The notes under the pieces: model-generated
Databases searched by the model: none
What the model was told of the DNA's origin: nothing
The model's input: the letters and a program-made list of their open reading frames with translations, nothing else
Shown: piece by piece, positions 53,805 to 63,127 of the stretch
Layout of the letters: each line of letters begins with the position of its first letter
Position numbering within the stretch: the stretch's first letter is position 1
Translations under genes and position numbers: made by a program
From: Macrococcoides epidermidis
Lineage (GTDB): Bacteria > Bacillota > Bacilli > Staphylococcales > Staphylococcaceae
Assembly: GCF_042659445.1 (NCBI RefSeq)
Contig: NZ_JBHSSR010000001.1
Strand: one strand, 5' to 3'
DNA: 64,000 nucleotides

Positions 53805-54539
53805 TTAGTTCATAAACATGCCACCATTTACGTGTAATGTCTGACCCGTGATATATTTTGCTTTATTACTTGCAAGGAAGCTCACTGCCTCAGCGATATC
53901 ATTCACTTCACCAAGGGTACCGAGTGGAATTTGCTGTTTCATACCTTCTACTAAATCTGCACCTAATTTATCTGTCATATCACTTACAATAAAACCAGGA
54001 GCTACAGCATTGACTCGCACGCCACGACTAGCAAACTCACGAGCAAATGTTTTCGTTAAACCTTCAACACCTGCTTTACTTGCAACATAGTTCGCTTGTC
54101 CGGCATTACCCAAAGCACCAACAACACTACTCATATTAATAATGACGCCTGATCGTTGCTTAAGCATTTGTCGTGTTACCGATTGCACAACGTTAAATAC
54201 ACCTTTTAAATTTGTCGCAATAACATCATCAAAATCTTCGGCTTTCATACGCATCGTTAAATTGTCACGTGTTATCCCTGCATTATTGACAACGACATCA
54301 ATCGAACCAAAAGTTTCAATTGCAATACGTATCATTTCTTTCACTTCTTCAGCATCACTGACATTCGCTTTAACAGCAATCGCTTTTTGTCCTAATGCTT
54401 CAATCTTTGCCACAACCGCTTCTGCACGTTCCTGATTCCCTGAATAGTTTACGAGAACATCGAATCCATCCTCAGCAAGTTTAATTGCAGTTGCTTCACC
54501 TATTCCTCTTGAACTTCCTGTTACGATTGCTAATGCCAT
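53805..54539 (-). CDS. fabG: 3-oxoacyl-ACP reductase FabG
   Basis: FabG (244 aa) reduces beta-ketoacyl-ACP with NADPH. It is a short-chain dehydrogenase: cofactor motif TGSSRGIGEATA, NNAGITRDN, catalytic Ser in INMSSVVG and YVASKAG with Tyr and Lys; the end GGMFMN is normal. It overlaps fabD by 10 nt and sits 40 bp before acpP. Confidence 0.97.
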   Translation of the reverse strand: MALAIVTGSSRGIGEATAIKLAEDGFDVLVNYSGNQERAEAVVAKIEALGQKAIAVKANVSDAEEVKEMIRIAIETFGSIDVVVNNAGITRDNLTMRMKAEDFDDVIATNLKGVFNVVQSVTRQMLKQRSGVIINMSSVVGALGNAGQANYVASKAGVEGLTKTFAREFASRGVRVNAVAPGFIVSDMTDKLGADLVEGMKQQIPLGTLGEVNDIAEAVSFLASNKAKYITGQTLHVNGGMFMN

Positions 54540-55441
54540 GACTTCACCTCATTGATTTGTTCAAGTGTATCCACTTGTATCGTAATTACATTTCTATCTA
54601 TCTTTCGCACTAATCCAGATAATACTTTTCCTGGACCTACTTCTATAAATGTATCTGCATTTTGAGCCAGCAAATATGCTATAGAAGCGGTAAACTCAAC
54701 TGGAGAATACAATTGTTTCACTAAATTTGCTTTGATTTCGTCTTTATCCGTTACAGGTAATGCTGTCACATTCTGGATAACTGGAATTGATGCATCACTA
54801 AAATCAATTGTATCCAAAAATGCACTAAACTCACTTTCAATAACTTTCATTAAGCTTGAGTGAAACGGACCTGTAACATTTAAAGGAATAATCTTCTTAA
54901 TTTGATGTTCAGCTTTCGATTCAACTAATTTATCGATCAATGTCTTATGACCTGCAACGACGATTTGACCTGGACAATTTAAGTTTGCAATATCTAGCTT
55001 TTCGCTGTCATTTGATAATAATTGACATGCTTTTTCAATAACATCTCGGTCAGTCCCCATTATTGCTGCCATAGATCCTACGCCCGGAGGAAATGCAGAT
55101 TGCATCAATTGACCACGTTTACGTACGATGCGTACAGCATCTATCGGTGAAATGACTTCTGCTGCAACAAGTGCTGCATATTCACCTAAACTATGTCCTA
55201 TTACATAATCAGCATTTAACTGCGCAAGTTTCATTGCTGCTATACTATGCATGACAATTGCAGGTTGTGTATTTTCTGTCTCAGCTAATCTTTCTCCACT
55301 CTCCATGATTGCAATAATATCTTCATCAAGAGCTGCATTTAAGTCATTTAATAACGACTTACCTGTAGCATCATGATAGATATCATTTGCCATACCAGTG
55401 TACTGTGAGCCTTGTCCAGGGAACATCAATACTTTACTCAT
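54530..55441 (-). CDS. fabD: Malonyl-CoA:ACP transacylase FabD
   Basis: FabD (303 aa) transfers malonyl from CoA to ACP. The MSKVLMFPGQGSQ start, the nucleophile S84 in GHSLGEYAAL and the active His in NVTGPFHSSLM are present. It overlaps plsX by 8 nt and fabG by 10 nt, giving a tight cluster of coupled genes. Normal length. Confidence 0.97.
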   Translation of the reverse strand: MSKVLMFPGQGSQYTGMANDIYHDATGKSLLNDLNAALDEDIIAIMESGERLAETENTQPAIVMHSIAAMKLAQLNADYVIGHSLGEYAALVAAEVISPIDAVRIVRKRGQLMQSAFPPGVGSMAAIMGTDRDVIEKACQLLSNDSEKLDIANLNCPGQIVVAGHKTLIDKLVESKAEHQIKKIIPLNVTGPFHSSLMKVIESEFSAFLDTIDFSDASIPVIQNVTALPVTDKDEIKANLVKQLYSPVEFTASIAYLLAQNADTFIEVGPGKVLSGLVRKIDRNVITIQVDTLEQINEVKSWH

Positions 55442-56417
55442 CTGTTCCTACCTCTTTCGTTAATGTTGATACAACATCTTCTTGAACGGCAAGTCGAGCC
55501 TGGCGCAGTGCATTGTAAATCGCGACTTTATCACTAGAGCCATGCGCTTTTATTACAAGACCATTCACACCAAACAATACAGCTCCTCCATACTCAGAAT
55601 AATCCATCTTACCTTTTAGTTTTGCCAAATCGTTCTTTATAATTGCTGTTGCGAGTTTATTTTTAGTACTGCTTGTTAACGTTTGTTTTAACATTTTAAA
55701 AATATTGTTAGCTGTACCTTCTAATGTTTTTAATATAATATTTCCGGTAAAACCATCTGTTACGACGATATCTGCCGTACTATTCAATAGCGTTTTAGGC
55801 TCAACATTGCCGATAAAATTTATTGAAGTTTCTGCTTTTAATAATGCAAATGTTTCTTTCGTTAATGTATTTCCTTTTTTATCTTCAGTACCAATATTGG
55901 CTAATCCAATTGTCGGGTTAGCAATTTTACGATTTGCTTTCGCATAGATATTCGCCATCTTTGCATATTGTACTAGATGTTCAGGTTTTGCATCAGCATT
56001 TGCTCCCATATCAAGTAGCATGAAGCCTTTATTATCAATTGTCGGCATTGTCATCGCTAAGGCTGGACGCTCTATACCTTTAATACGGCCGACAATAAAT
56101 AATCCTGCTGACATTAATGCACCAGTATTACCTGCTGAAACACATGCATCCGCTGTTTTTAACTTAACGGCTTCTGCAGCACGTACCATCGATGCATCTT
56201 TCTTTCTACGTACTGATCGCACCGGTTCATCATCCATCGTAATTTGTTCTGAACAAGCAATAAATTTAAAATTATCATGTTTAATCGTATTATATTCTGG
56301 TAAGCCATATCCCTGAATCTCAACATCATTAAACGTTTTTAAGAAAAGTTCAATACCGTCCAATACTACTTGAGGAGCATCGTCTCCACCCATCAAATCA
56401 ACTGCTATTTTAATCAT
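55434..56417 (-). CDS. plsX: Acyl-ACP:phosphate acyltransferase PlsX
   Basis: PlsX (327 aa) makes acyl-phosphate from acyl-ACP, feeding PlsY and phosphatidic acid. The IAVDLMGGDDAPQVVLDG start, CVSAGNTGALMSA, RPALAMTMPT and VTDGFTGNIILKTLEG motifs are hallmarks. It overlaps fapR by 8 nt and fabD by 8 nt. Confidence 0.97.
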   Translation of the reverse strand: MIKIAVDLMGGDDAPQVVLDGIELFLKTFNDVEIQGYGLPEYNTIKHDNFKFIACSEQITMDDEPVRSVRRKKDASMVRAAEAVKLKTADACVSAGNTGALMSAGLFIVGRIKGIERPALAMTMPTIDNKGFMLLDMGANADAKPEHLVQYAKMANIYAKANRKIANPTIGLANIGTEDKKGNTLTKETFALLKAETSINFIGNVEPKTLLNSTADIVVTDGFTGNIILKTLEGTANNIFKMLKQTLTSSTKNKLATAIIKNDLAKLKGKMDYSEYGGAVLFGVNGLVIKAHGSSDKVAIYNALRQARLAVQEDVVSTLTKEVGTDE

Positions 56418-56982
56418 TTATCTCATCCTCACCTGTATAATACATTTCAAATTGTCCGGTAAATACCGTCGTCTGTTTAACTGTACTTACAACTTCGATT
56501 TTAGCACGTTTATTTCCTTTCGAGATAACGGTAGCTTTTGTAATGACACGATCTCCTAGCTTTACAGGTTTCTTAAAATTAATTTCACTCTTAGCTGTAA
56601 GTGCTAATTCGTCGTTAATCACAGCTACACATAATGAATTAGCTTGTGCAAATAAGTAATGTCCACGTGCAATCTTATTTCTATAAAATACGTGTTCGTC
56701 TTTTATATCAAGTATAGAGATAGCAGATTTATCAAGTTCCAGATCAATGACTTCACCAATAATTTCATCTATTGGTAATGCACGTACCTCGTCTCGTTGT
56801 TTTACTGCTACATCTTTAATACGTTCGCGTAGTTCCGGAATATTTTGTTCTAATCGATCTAATCTAATTGTCTGGATACTCACATTGAGATCACGACTCA
56901 AGTCTTCATCGGTCAAAAAAGGGTCCTCATTAAGTCGTTTCGTGAGTTCTGACTGACGGTCTTTTTTATTTAGTTTTTTCAT
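56410..56982 (-). CDS. fapR: Fatty acid and phospholipid biosynthesis regulator FapR
   Basis: FapR (190 aa) represses fatty acid and phospholipid genes; malonyl-CoA releases it. The N-terminal helix-turn-helix (TDEDLSRDLNVSIQTIRLDR) is joined by a linker helix to a hot-dog thioesterase-like fold (about 70-185) that binds malonyl-CoA. The ATG at 56982 lies 14 bp downstream of a candidate FapR box, so it likely controls itself and plsX-fabD-fabG-acpP. Confidence 0.97.
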   Translation of the reverse strand: MKKLNKKDRQSELTKRLNEDPFLTDEDLSRDLNVSIQTIRLDRLEQNIPELRERIKDVAVKQRDEVRALPIDEIIGEVIDLELDKSAISILDIKDEHVFYRNKIARGHYLFAQANSLCVAVINDELALTAKSEINFKKPVKLGDRVITKATVISKGNKRAKIEVVSTVKQTTVFTGQFEMYYTGEDEIND

Positions 56983-56996
56983 ATATACAAATCCTT

Positions 56997-57013
56997 TTAG
57001 TAGTTGGTCTTAG
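56997..57013 (-). promoter_or_regulatory. Candidate FapR operator upstream of fapR
   Basis: On the minus strand, CTAAGACCAACTACTAA matches the FapR consensus TTAGTACCTRRTACTAA at 12 of 17 positions, strongest in the right half. It lies just downstream of the -10 box, across the expected transcript start. Confidence 0.65.
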
Positions 57014-57022
57014 TACTAGTAA

Positions 57023-57051
57023 ATATAACACAACTGTTATTTTAACTGCAA
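57023..57051 (-). promoter_or_regulatory. Promoter of fapR-plsX-fabD-fabG-acpP
   Basis: TTGCAG (57046-57051) and TTATAT (57023-57028) are 17 bp apart on the minus strand, immediately upstream of the FapR box. Confidence 0.65.
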
Positions 57052-57061
57052 CTTTTTATAC

Positions 57062-57091
57062 AAAAAAAGACCAGACTTGAATGTCTGATCT
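57062..57091 (-). terminator. Terminator of the sdaAB-sdaAA-recG-srtA unit
   Basis: Arms 57068-57076 and 57083-57091 pair over 9 bp with one G-U pair and a 6-nt loop, followed by T residues on the minus strand, 3 bp after the srtA stop. Confidence 0.9.
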
Positions 57092-57094
57092 CTA

Positions 57095-57766
57095 TTATGC
57101 AGCTTTTTTAGTATTTGATTTTTGTGGTGCTTTTACTTTTTCACCATTCTCTTCATATAACTTTGCTTTAAAAATCATGCGTTCACTAAAAAGCATACGC
57201 TGTGGATCATAATTATCACACGTGATTAAAGTAAGTTCCTGTAGTGCGTTTTTCTTTTCATCTAATACACCAACCTGTGTCGGTTTTACGTTAAAGATTT
57301 TATAGATACGGTACTTTTTAATTCCATCACGTGACTGCAGAATGACAGTATCTCCTACTTTGGCGCGATCTAAATAATTGAATCGTATCCCTGCACCTTC
57401 CACTCTATGGCCAGCGATTGCTACATTTTGTTCAGATAGCTTTTCTCCTTCTTCAACAAGAGACACACCATTCTTCAAATTCTTTTGTGTTGCTGGTCCT
57501 TTAAGTAGCGGTTCATTAATTTTAGCTGCCGGTACCTTTAAGTATCCTAACATATTGGCCTTTAATTTTAATTTATCAGGTTCAGTCTTCGTAATCCATT
57601 TTTCCAATTCATTTACTTTAGGTTTATCTTCATTTTTTTCATATGCAGTAATAATCTTTTCGTTTACAATTTCAGTGTAATACTCACGGATATTCTGCCA
57701 GAAAAACATAACCAATGCTGCTACAATACATAGTACACCAATAACTCTCAGTAATATTCTTCCCAT
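57095..57766 (-). CDS. srtA: Class A sortase (SrtA-like)
   Basis: A 223-residue membrane transpeptidase that links LPXTG proteins to peptidoglycan. One N-terminal anchor (about 5-25) and the sortase barrel with H120 (AGHRVEG), C183 in TLITCDNYD and R196 (SERMIF) are complete; GPATQKNLKNGVSLVEE and KPTQVGVLDE closely resemble S. aureus SrtA. A charged tail of about 20 residues follows the barrel, longer than in S. aureus. The ATG at 57766 sits 6 nt after AAGGAG; another ATG lies one codon upstream. It lies 10 nt after recG, between recG and fapR, where S. aureus has no sortase gene. Confidence 0.92.
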   Translation of the reverse strand: MGRILLRVIGVLCIVAALVMFFWQNIREYYTEIVNEKIITAYEKNEDKPKVNELEKWITKTEPDKLKLKANMLGYLKVPAAKINEPLLKGPATQKNLKNGVSLVEEGEKLSEQNVAIAGHRVEGAGIRFNYLDRAKVGDTVILQSRDGIKKYRIYKIFNVKPTQVGVLDEKKNALQELTLITCDNYDPQRMLFSERMIFKAKLYEENGEKVKAPQKSNTKKAA

Positions 57767-57776
57767 CATGTGCTCC

Positions 57777-59816
57777 TTAATCAATTTCTTGTGAATGTAT
57801 CTCGTCGGTTAATCGTTGTTTTAAAAACGATAATTCAGGTGAATCAATCATTCCGCTTAAAATAATTTCACTTGCTTCATCTCTTGCTACTTCTAACATT
57901 CTATAGTCTTCTACAATATTTGCAACTTTAAAATCTGGCAAACCACTTTGTTTCACCCCAAAGAAGTCACCTGGGCCACGCATTTCCAGATCTTTTTCAC
58001 TTAGAATAAAGCCATCTGTCGTCTGAGTCATTATTTGAAGACGTTCGATACCCGTTTCAGTTTCTGGATTACCTACTAGTATACAATAACTTTGATGACT
58101 ACTTCTACCTACACGACCTCTTAATTGATGTAATGTTGATAATCCAAATCGCTCTGCATCATAGATAATCATCATTGTAGCGTTCGGAACATTTACACCT
58201 ACCTCAACGACAGTAGTTGATACGAGAACGTCGATTTCATGATTAGCAAACTGCTGCATAATGCTATCTTTATCTTCGGCTTTCATCTTACCATGCATGA
58301 GACCTACACGGTCTTTTCCAAAAATAGCTTGATAAGCCATATATATTTCAGTAGCATTCTTGACATCCAGATGCTCAGATGCTTCAATGAGTGGGCATAT
58401 GACATATACTTGATGCCCAATCTCTATCTGCCTTTTTGTTTTCTCATAGACAGTGTCTATTGCTTCATGTTTTGCCCATTCAGTAATAATCGGTTTTCTA
58501 CCTTTAGGCATTTGTTTAATCGTAGATACATCAAGTTGACCAAAGACAGAAATTGCTAAAGTTCGTGGAATAGGTGTAGCTGTCATGAATAATACGTTAG
58601 CATTTTCACCTTTTTCGCGTAATAACTTTCTTTGATTCACGCCGAAACGATGCTGTTCATCTGTTATAACGAGGCCAAGATGATGAAAATTTACCGGATC
58701 ACTAATGAGTGCATGTGTACCCACTAAAACATCTATCTCACCTAAAGCTAATTGTTCAAGAATAATATTTCGACGTTTCCCTTTTATGGATGATGTTAAT
58801 AGCGCAACATTAACCGTCTCACCGTATAATTCACTTAAACTTTCAGCATGTTGCTCTGCTAAAATTTCAGTTGGAACCATTAATGCACTTTGTAAACCAC
58901 TTGTTTTAAGTGCATACATTGCTATTGCTGCAACAACCGTCTTTCCTGAACCAACATCTCCCTGCAATAACCGATTCATTCGCATCGGTGATTTTAAATC
59001 CCGGAATATTTCATTGACAACTTGTTTTTGAGCGTCAGTCAGTTCAAATGGCAACGTTTGAATAAATGTTTTGACGTCATCTATATTATAGCGAATATCA
59101 CTATTGCTTGATTGATGTTCCTTAAGATGCAGCATACGCATCTTTAACTGAAACAATAATAATTCACAGAAAGCAAATGTTCGTTTTGCCTGTATAAGAC
59201 GCTCATGAGAAACTGGGAAATGAAGTTCAGCAACTGCTTCTTTAAAATCCCAAAGTTTATATTTTTGTTTTAAATAATCAGGTAAAAATGGTGGCAAATC
59301 AGCTGTTAATAACGCATTATGCAATATTTTCTGAAAAGTAGCGCGTTTAATCAGTCCTTTAAGACTATATTGTGGGACAAGATCATCATTTTGGTTGGTA
59401 TCTGATAATTTCTTAAAACCAGTACCTTGAATAATTTGTTTACCTCTCATCCACTTACCTGTTATCTTTACTTGTTCACCGACGACAACCTGCGGCTTAA
59501 TATATAGCTGATTAAAATATTCTACACGTACTGCAACATTATCAACCATGATATGAAAAGATACTTTAGATTTTTTTCTGCCGAAATGTGCAACAGTTGC
59601 CTGAGAATAAATTTCTCCGGCAACTGTTATCTTTTCACCATCCATAGCGTCATGAATATTAATTATCGTTTCATCATTGTAACGATATGGTAAATATAAT
59701 AATAAACTTTCCATATCATATATATTTAATGTATTTAAATGTTCAAGTGTTTTAGGTCCAACACCTTTTAATGTAGCAATCGACTGTTCTTTAATGAGTT
59801 GTTGTTTTGCTTCCAA
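57777..59816 (-). CDS. recG: ATP-dependent DNA helicase RecG
   Basis: RecG (679 aa) regresses stalled replication forks. The N-terminal wedge/OB region (KITVAGEIYSQATVAHFGRK) is followed by helicase motifs: LLQGDVGSGKTVVA (I), VITDEQHRFG (II, DEQH), FMTATPIPRTLA (III) and QLRGRVGRS (VI). The start is a TTG at 59816, with AAGGAA upstream; it lies inside the sdaAA 3' end (26-nt overlap). No nearby in-frame ATG gives the conserved N-terminus, so TTG is chosen with moderate certainty. Confidence 0.95.
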   Translation of the reverse strand: MEAKQQLIKEQSIATLKGVGPKTLEHLNTLNIYDMESLLLYLPYRYNDETIINIHDAMDGEKITVAGEIYSQATVAHFGRKKSKVSFHIMVDNVAVRVEYFNQLYIKPQVVVGEQVKITGKWMRGKQIIQGTGFKKLSDTNQNDDLVPQYSLKGLIKRATFQKILHNALLTADLPPFLPDYLKQKYKLWDFKEAVAELHFPVSHERLIQAKRTFAFCELLLFQLKMRMLHLKEHQSSNSDIRYNIDDVKTFIQTLPFELTDAQKQVVNEIFRDLKSPMRMNRLLQGDVGSGKTVVAAIAMYALKTSGLQSALMVPTEILAEQHAESLSELYGETVNVALLTSSIKGKRRNIILEQLALGEIDVLVGTHALISDPVNFHHLGLVITDEQHRFGVNQRKLLREKGENANVLFMTATPIPRTLAISVFGQLDVSTIKQMPKGRKPIITEWAKHEAIDTVYEKTKRQIEIGHQVYVICPLIEASEHLDVKNATEIYMAYQAIFGKDRVGLMHGKMKAEDKDSIMQQFANHEIDVLVSTTVVEVGVNVPNATMMIIYDAERFGLSTLHQLRGRVGRSSHQSYCILVGNPETETGIERLQIMTQTTDGFILSEKDLEMRGPGDFFGVKQSGLPDFKVANIVEDYRMLEVARDEASEIILSGMIDSPELSFLKQRLTDEIHSQEID

Positions 59817-60675
59817 AAATTCTTTCCTTCATTTCCTGGCCAGTCTTAGTGCCTGCAAGACCACCTCTACCAGTCTCACGTAATGCACTTGGCATTGTTT
59901 GTCCAATTTTGTACATCGCTTCAATTACTTCATCTGTAGGAATTCTACTCTCAACACCTGCTAATGCCATATCTGCTGAAACGATAGCATTTGATGCACC
60001 CGCTGCATTTCGTTTCACACAAGGCACTTCTACAAGACCTGCAACCGGATCACAAACAAGTCCTAACATATTTTTCAGACAGATACTAAATGCATGCGCA
60101 CTCATTTCAGGTGTTCCACCAGCCATTTCAACAATCGCAGCGGCTGCCATTGCAGCGGCACTACCTACTTCAGCTTGACAACCGCCAGCTGCCCCAGAAA
60201 TTGAAGCGTTATTAGCCACAATAAATCCAAATGCACCAGTAGTAAATAAAAACTCAATCATCTGTTCACGCGTCGGATTCAGTCTCGTCTTCATAGCAAA
60301 CAATGTACCCGGAACAACACCTGCACTACCAGCAGTTGGTGTCGCACAGATTAATCCCATCGCAGCATTGACTTCATTAGTTGCAACAGCTTTACTTACA
60401 GCATCCAGTAATGTTTCACCGCTTAATGTATTGCCACGCGCTATATATTCACGTAATTTTACAGCATCCATTCCTGTTAGACCTGTCGGACTTTTTACAC
60501 CATTTAATCCTCTTTCAACAGCTTGCTCCATTACTACGAGATTGCGTTCCATCTTAGCAAATACTTCTTCACGCGTCGCACGAGAAACTTCCATTTCTTG
60601 ACGTATCATCGCTTCAGATATAGCAATATTTTCAGTTTTACATAGTTCTATTAATGCTTCTACACTATTAAACAT
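59791..60675 (-). CDS. sdaAA: L-serine dehydratase alpha subunit
   Basis: SdaAA (294 aa) with SdaAB deaminates L-serine to pyruvate, using a [4Fe-4S] cluster. The cluster Cys residues are in GGCQAEVGSAAAMAAAA, CLKNMLGLVCDPVAG and VPCVKRNAAGAS. SNAIVSADMALAGVESRIP and the GLAGTKTG end are typical. It follows sdaAB by 10 bp and overlaps recG by 26 nt, a two-subunit arrangement as in other Firmicutes. Confidence 0.96.
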   Translation of the reverse strand: MFNSVEALIELCKTENIAISEAMIRQEMEVSRATREEVFAKMERNLVVMEQAVERGLNGVKSPTGLTGMDAVKLREYIARGNTLSGETLLDAVSKAVATNEVNAAMGLICATPTAGSAGVVPGTLFAMKTRLNPTREQMIEFLFTTGAFGFIVANNASISGAAGGCQAEVGSAAAMAAAAIVEMAGGTPEMSAHAFSICLKNMLGLVCDPVAGLVEVPCVKRNAAGASNAIVSADMALAGVESRIPTDEVIEAMYKIGQTMPSALRETGRGGLAGTKTGQEMKERIFGSKTTTH

Positions 60676-60685
60676 ATTATCCCCC

Positions 60686-61351
60686 TTAAGCTTCAGACAT
60701 TAAAGTAACAGTAGATATGCCATTACATTGTCTAATTTCTTCTATAATTCTTTCGTCAATTAAATCATCAAGTTCACATGTCATTAAGGCAATTTCACCT
60801 TTGTTTTTACGAGATACCTGCATTTGACCAACATTTATCTTGTTTGCACCAAGTATTTGTGTCACATTTGCTATTGTACCAAATGAATCCTGATGGAAAA
60901 CAAGTAATGCCGGATAATTACCTGAAATCGTAATCGGGAAACCGTTTAATGCAACAATTTCAATTTTACCTCCACCGATAGAAATACCTTCTATCGTTAA
61001 TTCTTTATCTCCATCTTTCATATGGATGACTGCAGTATTCGGATGACTTTTCTCTTCATCCTGCTCAATAAATGTTACGTTTAAACCGGATTGTTTAGCA
61101 AGTTCAAGACTTTCGGGAATACGACTGTCATCTGTATCAAAACCAAGCAATCCAGCAACTAATGCAACATCCGTTCCATGTCCTTTATATGTTTCCATAA
61201 ATGAACCATATAAATAGATGTCAGCTTGAGCAGGTGTTCCACCAAATAAATCTCTTGCAACCAGACCGATTCGAACAGCCCCGGCAGTATGTGATGAAGA
61301 TGGGCCAACCATTATCGGACCAATAATATCAAAAACACTTCTATATTTCAT
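60686..61351 (-). CDS. sdaAB: L-serine dehydratase beta subunit
   Basis: SdaAB (221 aa) carries the SVFDIIGPIMVGPSSSHTAGA signature and a C-terminal ACT-like domain (about 150-221) that probably senses serine. Start at 61351 (MKYRSVF), 8 nt after AAAGGGG; the ATG 6 nt upstream is too close. First gene of sdaAB-sdaAA-recG-srtA. Confidence 0.96.
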   Translation of the reverse strand: MKYRSVFDIIGPIMVGPSSSHTAGAVRIGLVARDLFGGTPAQADIYLYGSFMETYKGHGTDVALVAGLLGFDTDDSRIPESLELAKQSGLNVTFIEQDEEKSHPNTAVIHMKDGDKELTIEGISIGGGKIEIVALNGFPITISGNYPALLVFHQDSFGTIANVTQILGANKINVGQMQVSRKNKGEIALMTCELDDLIDERIIEEIRQCNGISTVTLMSEA

Positions 61352-61406
61352 TTCCATTTCCCCTTTAATTTATATTCATGAATGTTCAATGCTTCCTTAT
61401 TGTGAC

Positions 61407-61458
61407 AAAATCCGAACAAACTAATCATCCGCATGGATAAATAAGCTGCTCGGATTTT
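61407..61458 (-). terminator. Terminator-like hairpin after fakA
   Basis: Arms 61407-61418 and 61447-61458 pair over 12 bp with one G-U pair; a small inner hairpin (ATCC/GGAT) sits in the loop, giving a branched structure. The following T stretch on the minus strand is short, so termination may be incomplete. Confidence 0.6.
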
Positions 61459-61473
61459 ATTTTACAATATGAT

Positions 61474-63114
61474 TTATTCTACAGCGAACATAAAGCTGTA
61501 AATCGGTTGTTTACCATCCTGAACTTCCACTTCAACATCTTCATAATGTTCTTCTAGGAACGACTCAATCGCCTGAACATCCGCGTCAGAAGCATCTGCT
61601 CCTTTTATAACAGTAACAATTTCTGAGTCTTCATCTAACATAGATTTTAATAATTCAATACACACTTTTTGTTGATTTTTATCAGATACCGTAATTTTAC
61701 TTTCATTGATACCCATGAAAGCACCTTTTTCAATGTTCACACCATCTATTGAAGTATCTCTTACCGCATACGTTACTGAACCAGATTTAACATTAGACAG
61801 CGCATCTGTCATATTTTGTGCATTTTCTTCAATTGAAGCATCAGAATTATATGATAACATTGCTGTTAAACCTTGTGGTATTGTTTTTGACGGTACAACT
61901 TTTACAGGAATATCTGTAACTTGAGCTGCTTGTTCAGCAGCCATGATGATATTCTTATTATTCGGTAAAACGATAGCTTCTTTACATCCGCTTTTCTCAA
62001 TAATCTTAACGATATCCTCAGTTGATGGGTTCATTGTTTGTCCACCACTGATCACATGTGATGCACCAATTGATTTAAACAGTTCAGTGATACCGTCACC
62101 CATAGAAATAGTAATAATTGCTTTTTCTACTTTAGCTGTTTCTTCCTGACGAATACCACGTTTACGCAATACTTCTCTGTGTTGTTCTCGCATATTTTCA
62201 ATCTTAATTTTAATGATTTCACCATACTGACTACCATATGTTAACGCTTCACCAGGTGTTTCAGAATGGACATGCGTTTTAACAATTTCTTCATCAGAGA
62301 TTACCAGTAATGAGTCACCGAATTCAGACATATCGTTTCTGAAATCATCTTCATTAAATGGTTTCATACCTGGTTTGAAGCGAACCATAAATTCTGTACA
62401 GAATCCAGGAACAATGTCTTCAGTTTTTACAACATCACCAAAGTCATGATCATCATTTATAAAATCATCATCCACTTTACGTGTAACAGGTGCAGCAATC
62501 GCTTCACCTTTCATTACGCTCAAGAAACCTTCATAAACATACATTAATCCCTGACCACCACTATCTACAACGCCAACTTCTTTAAGCACTGGTAATAAAT
62601 CAGGTGTTCGTTGCAATGATGCATTACCTGCACGAACTACTTCTTCCATAACAGCGATGCAATCGTCAGTTTCTTCAGCAACTTTCATTGCACCTTCACT
62701 AGCTTCACGCGCAACTGTTAAGATTGTACCTTCAACAGGTTTCATTACTGCTTTATAAGCAGTTTTCACACCCGCTTTAAATGCCTTAGCAAATTTTTTC
62801 GCATCGATTTCTTCATCTTGTTCAATATATTTTGAGAAGCCACGGAATAACTGTGAAAGAATTACACCTGAGTTTCCACGTGCTCCCATAAGTAAACCTT
62901 TAGAAAATGCGATTCCAACATTACCAATATGTGATTCAATATGTGCTTCAGTTTCTTGAGCACCTGATGTAATTGATAAATTCATATTTGTTCCTGTGTC
63001 ACCATCTGGTACCGGGAAGACATTTAATGAATCTACATAATCTGCATTTTGAGATAAGTTATTTGCTCCTGTGATAATCATTTCAGCAAATAGCTTGCCG
63101 TCAATCGTTTTCAT
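61474..63114 (-). CDS. fakA: Fatty acid kinase catalytic subunit FakA
   Basis: FakA (546 aa) phosphorylates exogenous fatty acids bound to FakB for use by PlsX/PlsY; in S. aureus it also affects virulence regulation. The DhaL-like ATP domain (about 1-200) has NVFPVPDGDTGTNMNLS and ARGNSGVILSQLFRGF; the middle domain has HVHSETPGEALTYG, and the C-terminal EDD/DegV-like domain binds FakB. It follows an Asp23-family gene by 13 bp. The ATG at 63114 with SD GGGAGG is favoured over the extension to 63162. Confidence 0.96.
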   Translation of the reverse strand: MKTIDGKLFAEMIITGANNLSQNADYVDSLNVFPVPDGDTGTNMNLSITSGAQETEAHIESHIGNVGIAFSKGLLMGARGNSGVILSQLFRGFSKYIEQDEEIDAKKFAKAFKAGVKTAYKAVMKPVEGTILTVAREASEGAMKVAEETDDCIAVMEEVVRAGNASLQRTPDLLPVLKEVGVVDSGGQGLMYVYEGFLSVMKGEAIAAPVTRKVDDDFINDDHDFGDVVKTEDIVPGFCTEFMVRFKPGMKPFNEDDFRNDMSEFGDSLLVISDEEIVKTHVHSETPGEALTYGSQYGEIIKIKIENMREQHREVLRKRGIRQEETAKVEKAIITISMGDGITELFKSIGASHVISGGQTMNPSTEDIVKIIEKSGCKEAIVLPNNKNIIMAAEQAAQVTDIPVKVVPSKTIPQGLTAMLSYNSDASIEENAQNMTDALSNVKSGSVTYAVRDTSIDGVNIEKGAFMGINESKITVSDKNQQKVCIELLKSMLDEDSEIVTVIKGADASDADVQAIESFLEEHYEDVEVEVQDGKQPIYSFMFAVE

Positions 63115-63127
63115 TATATTATCCTCC

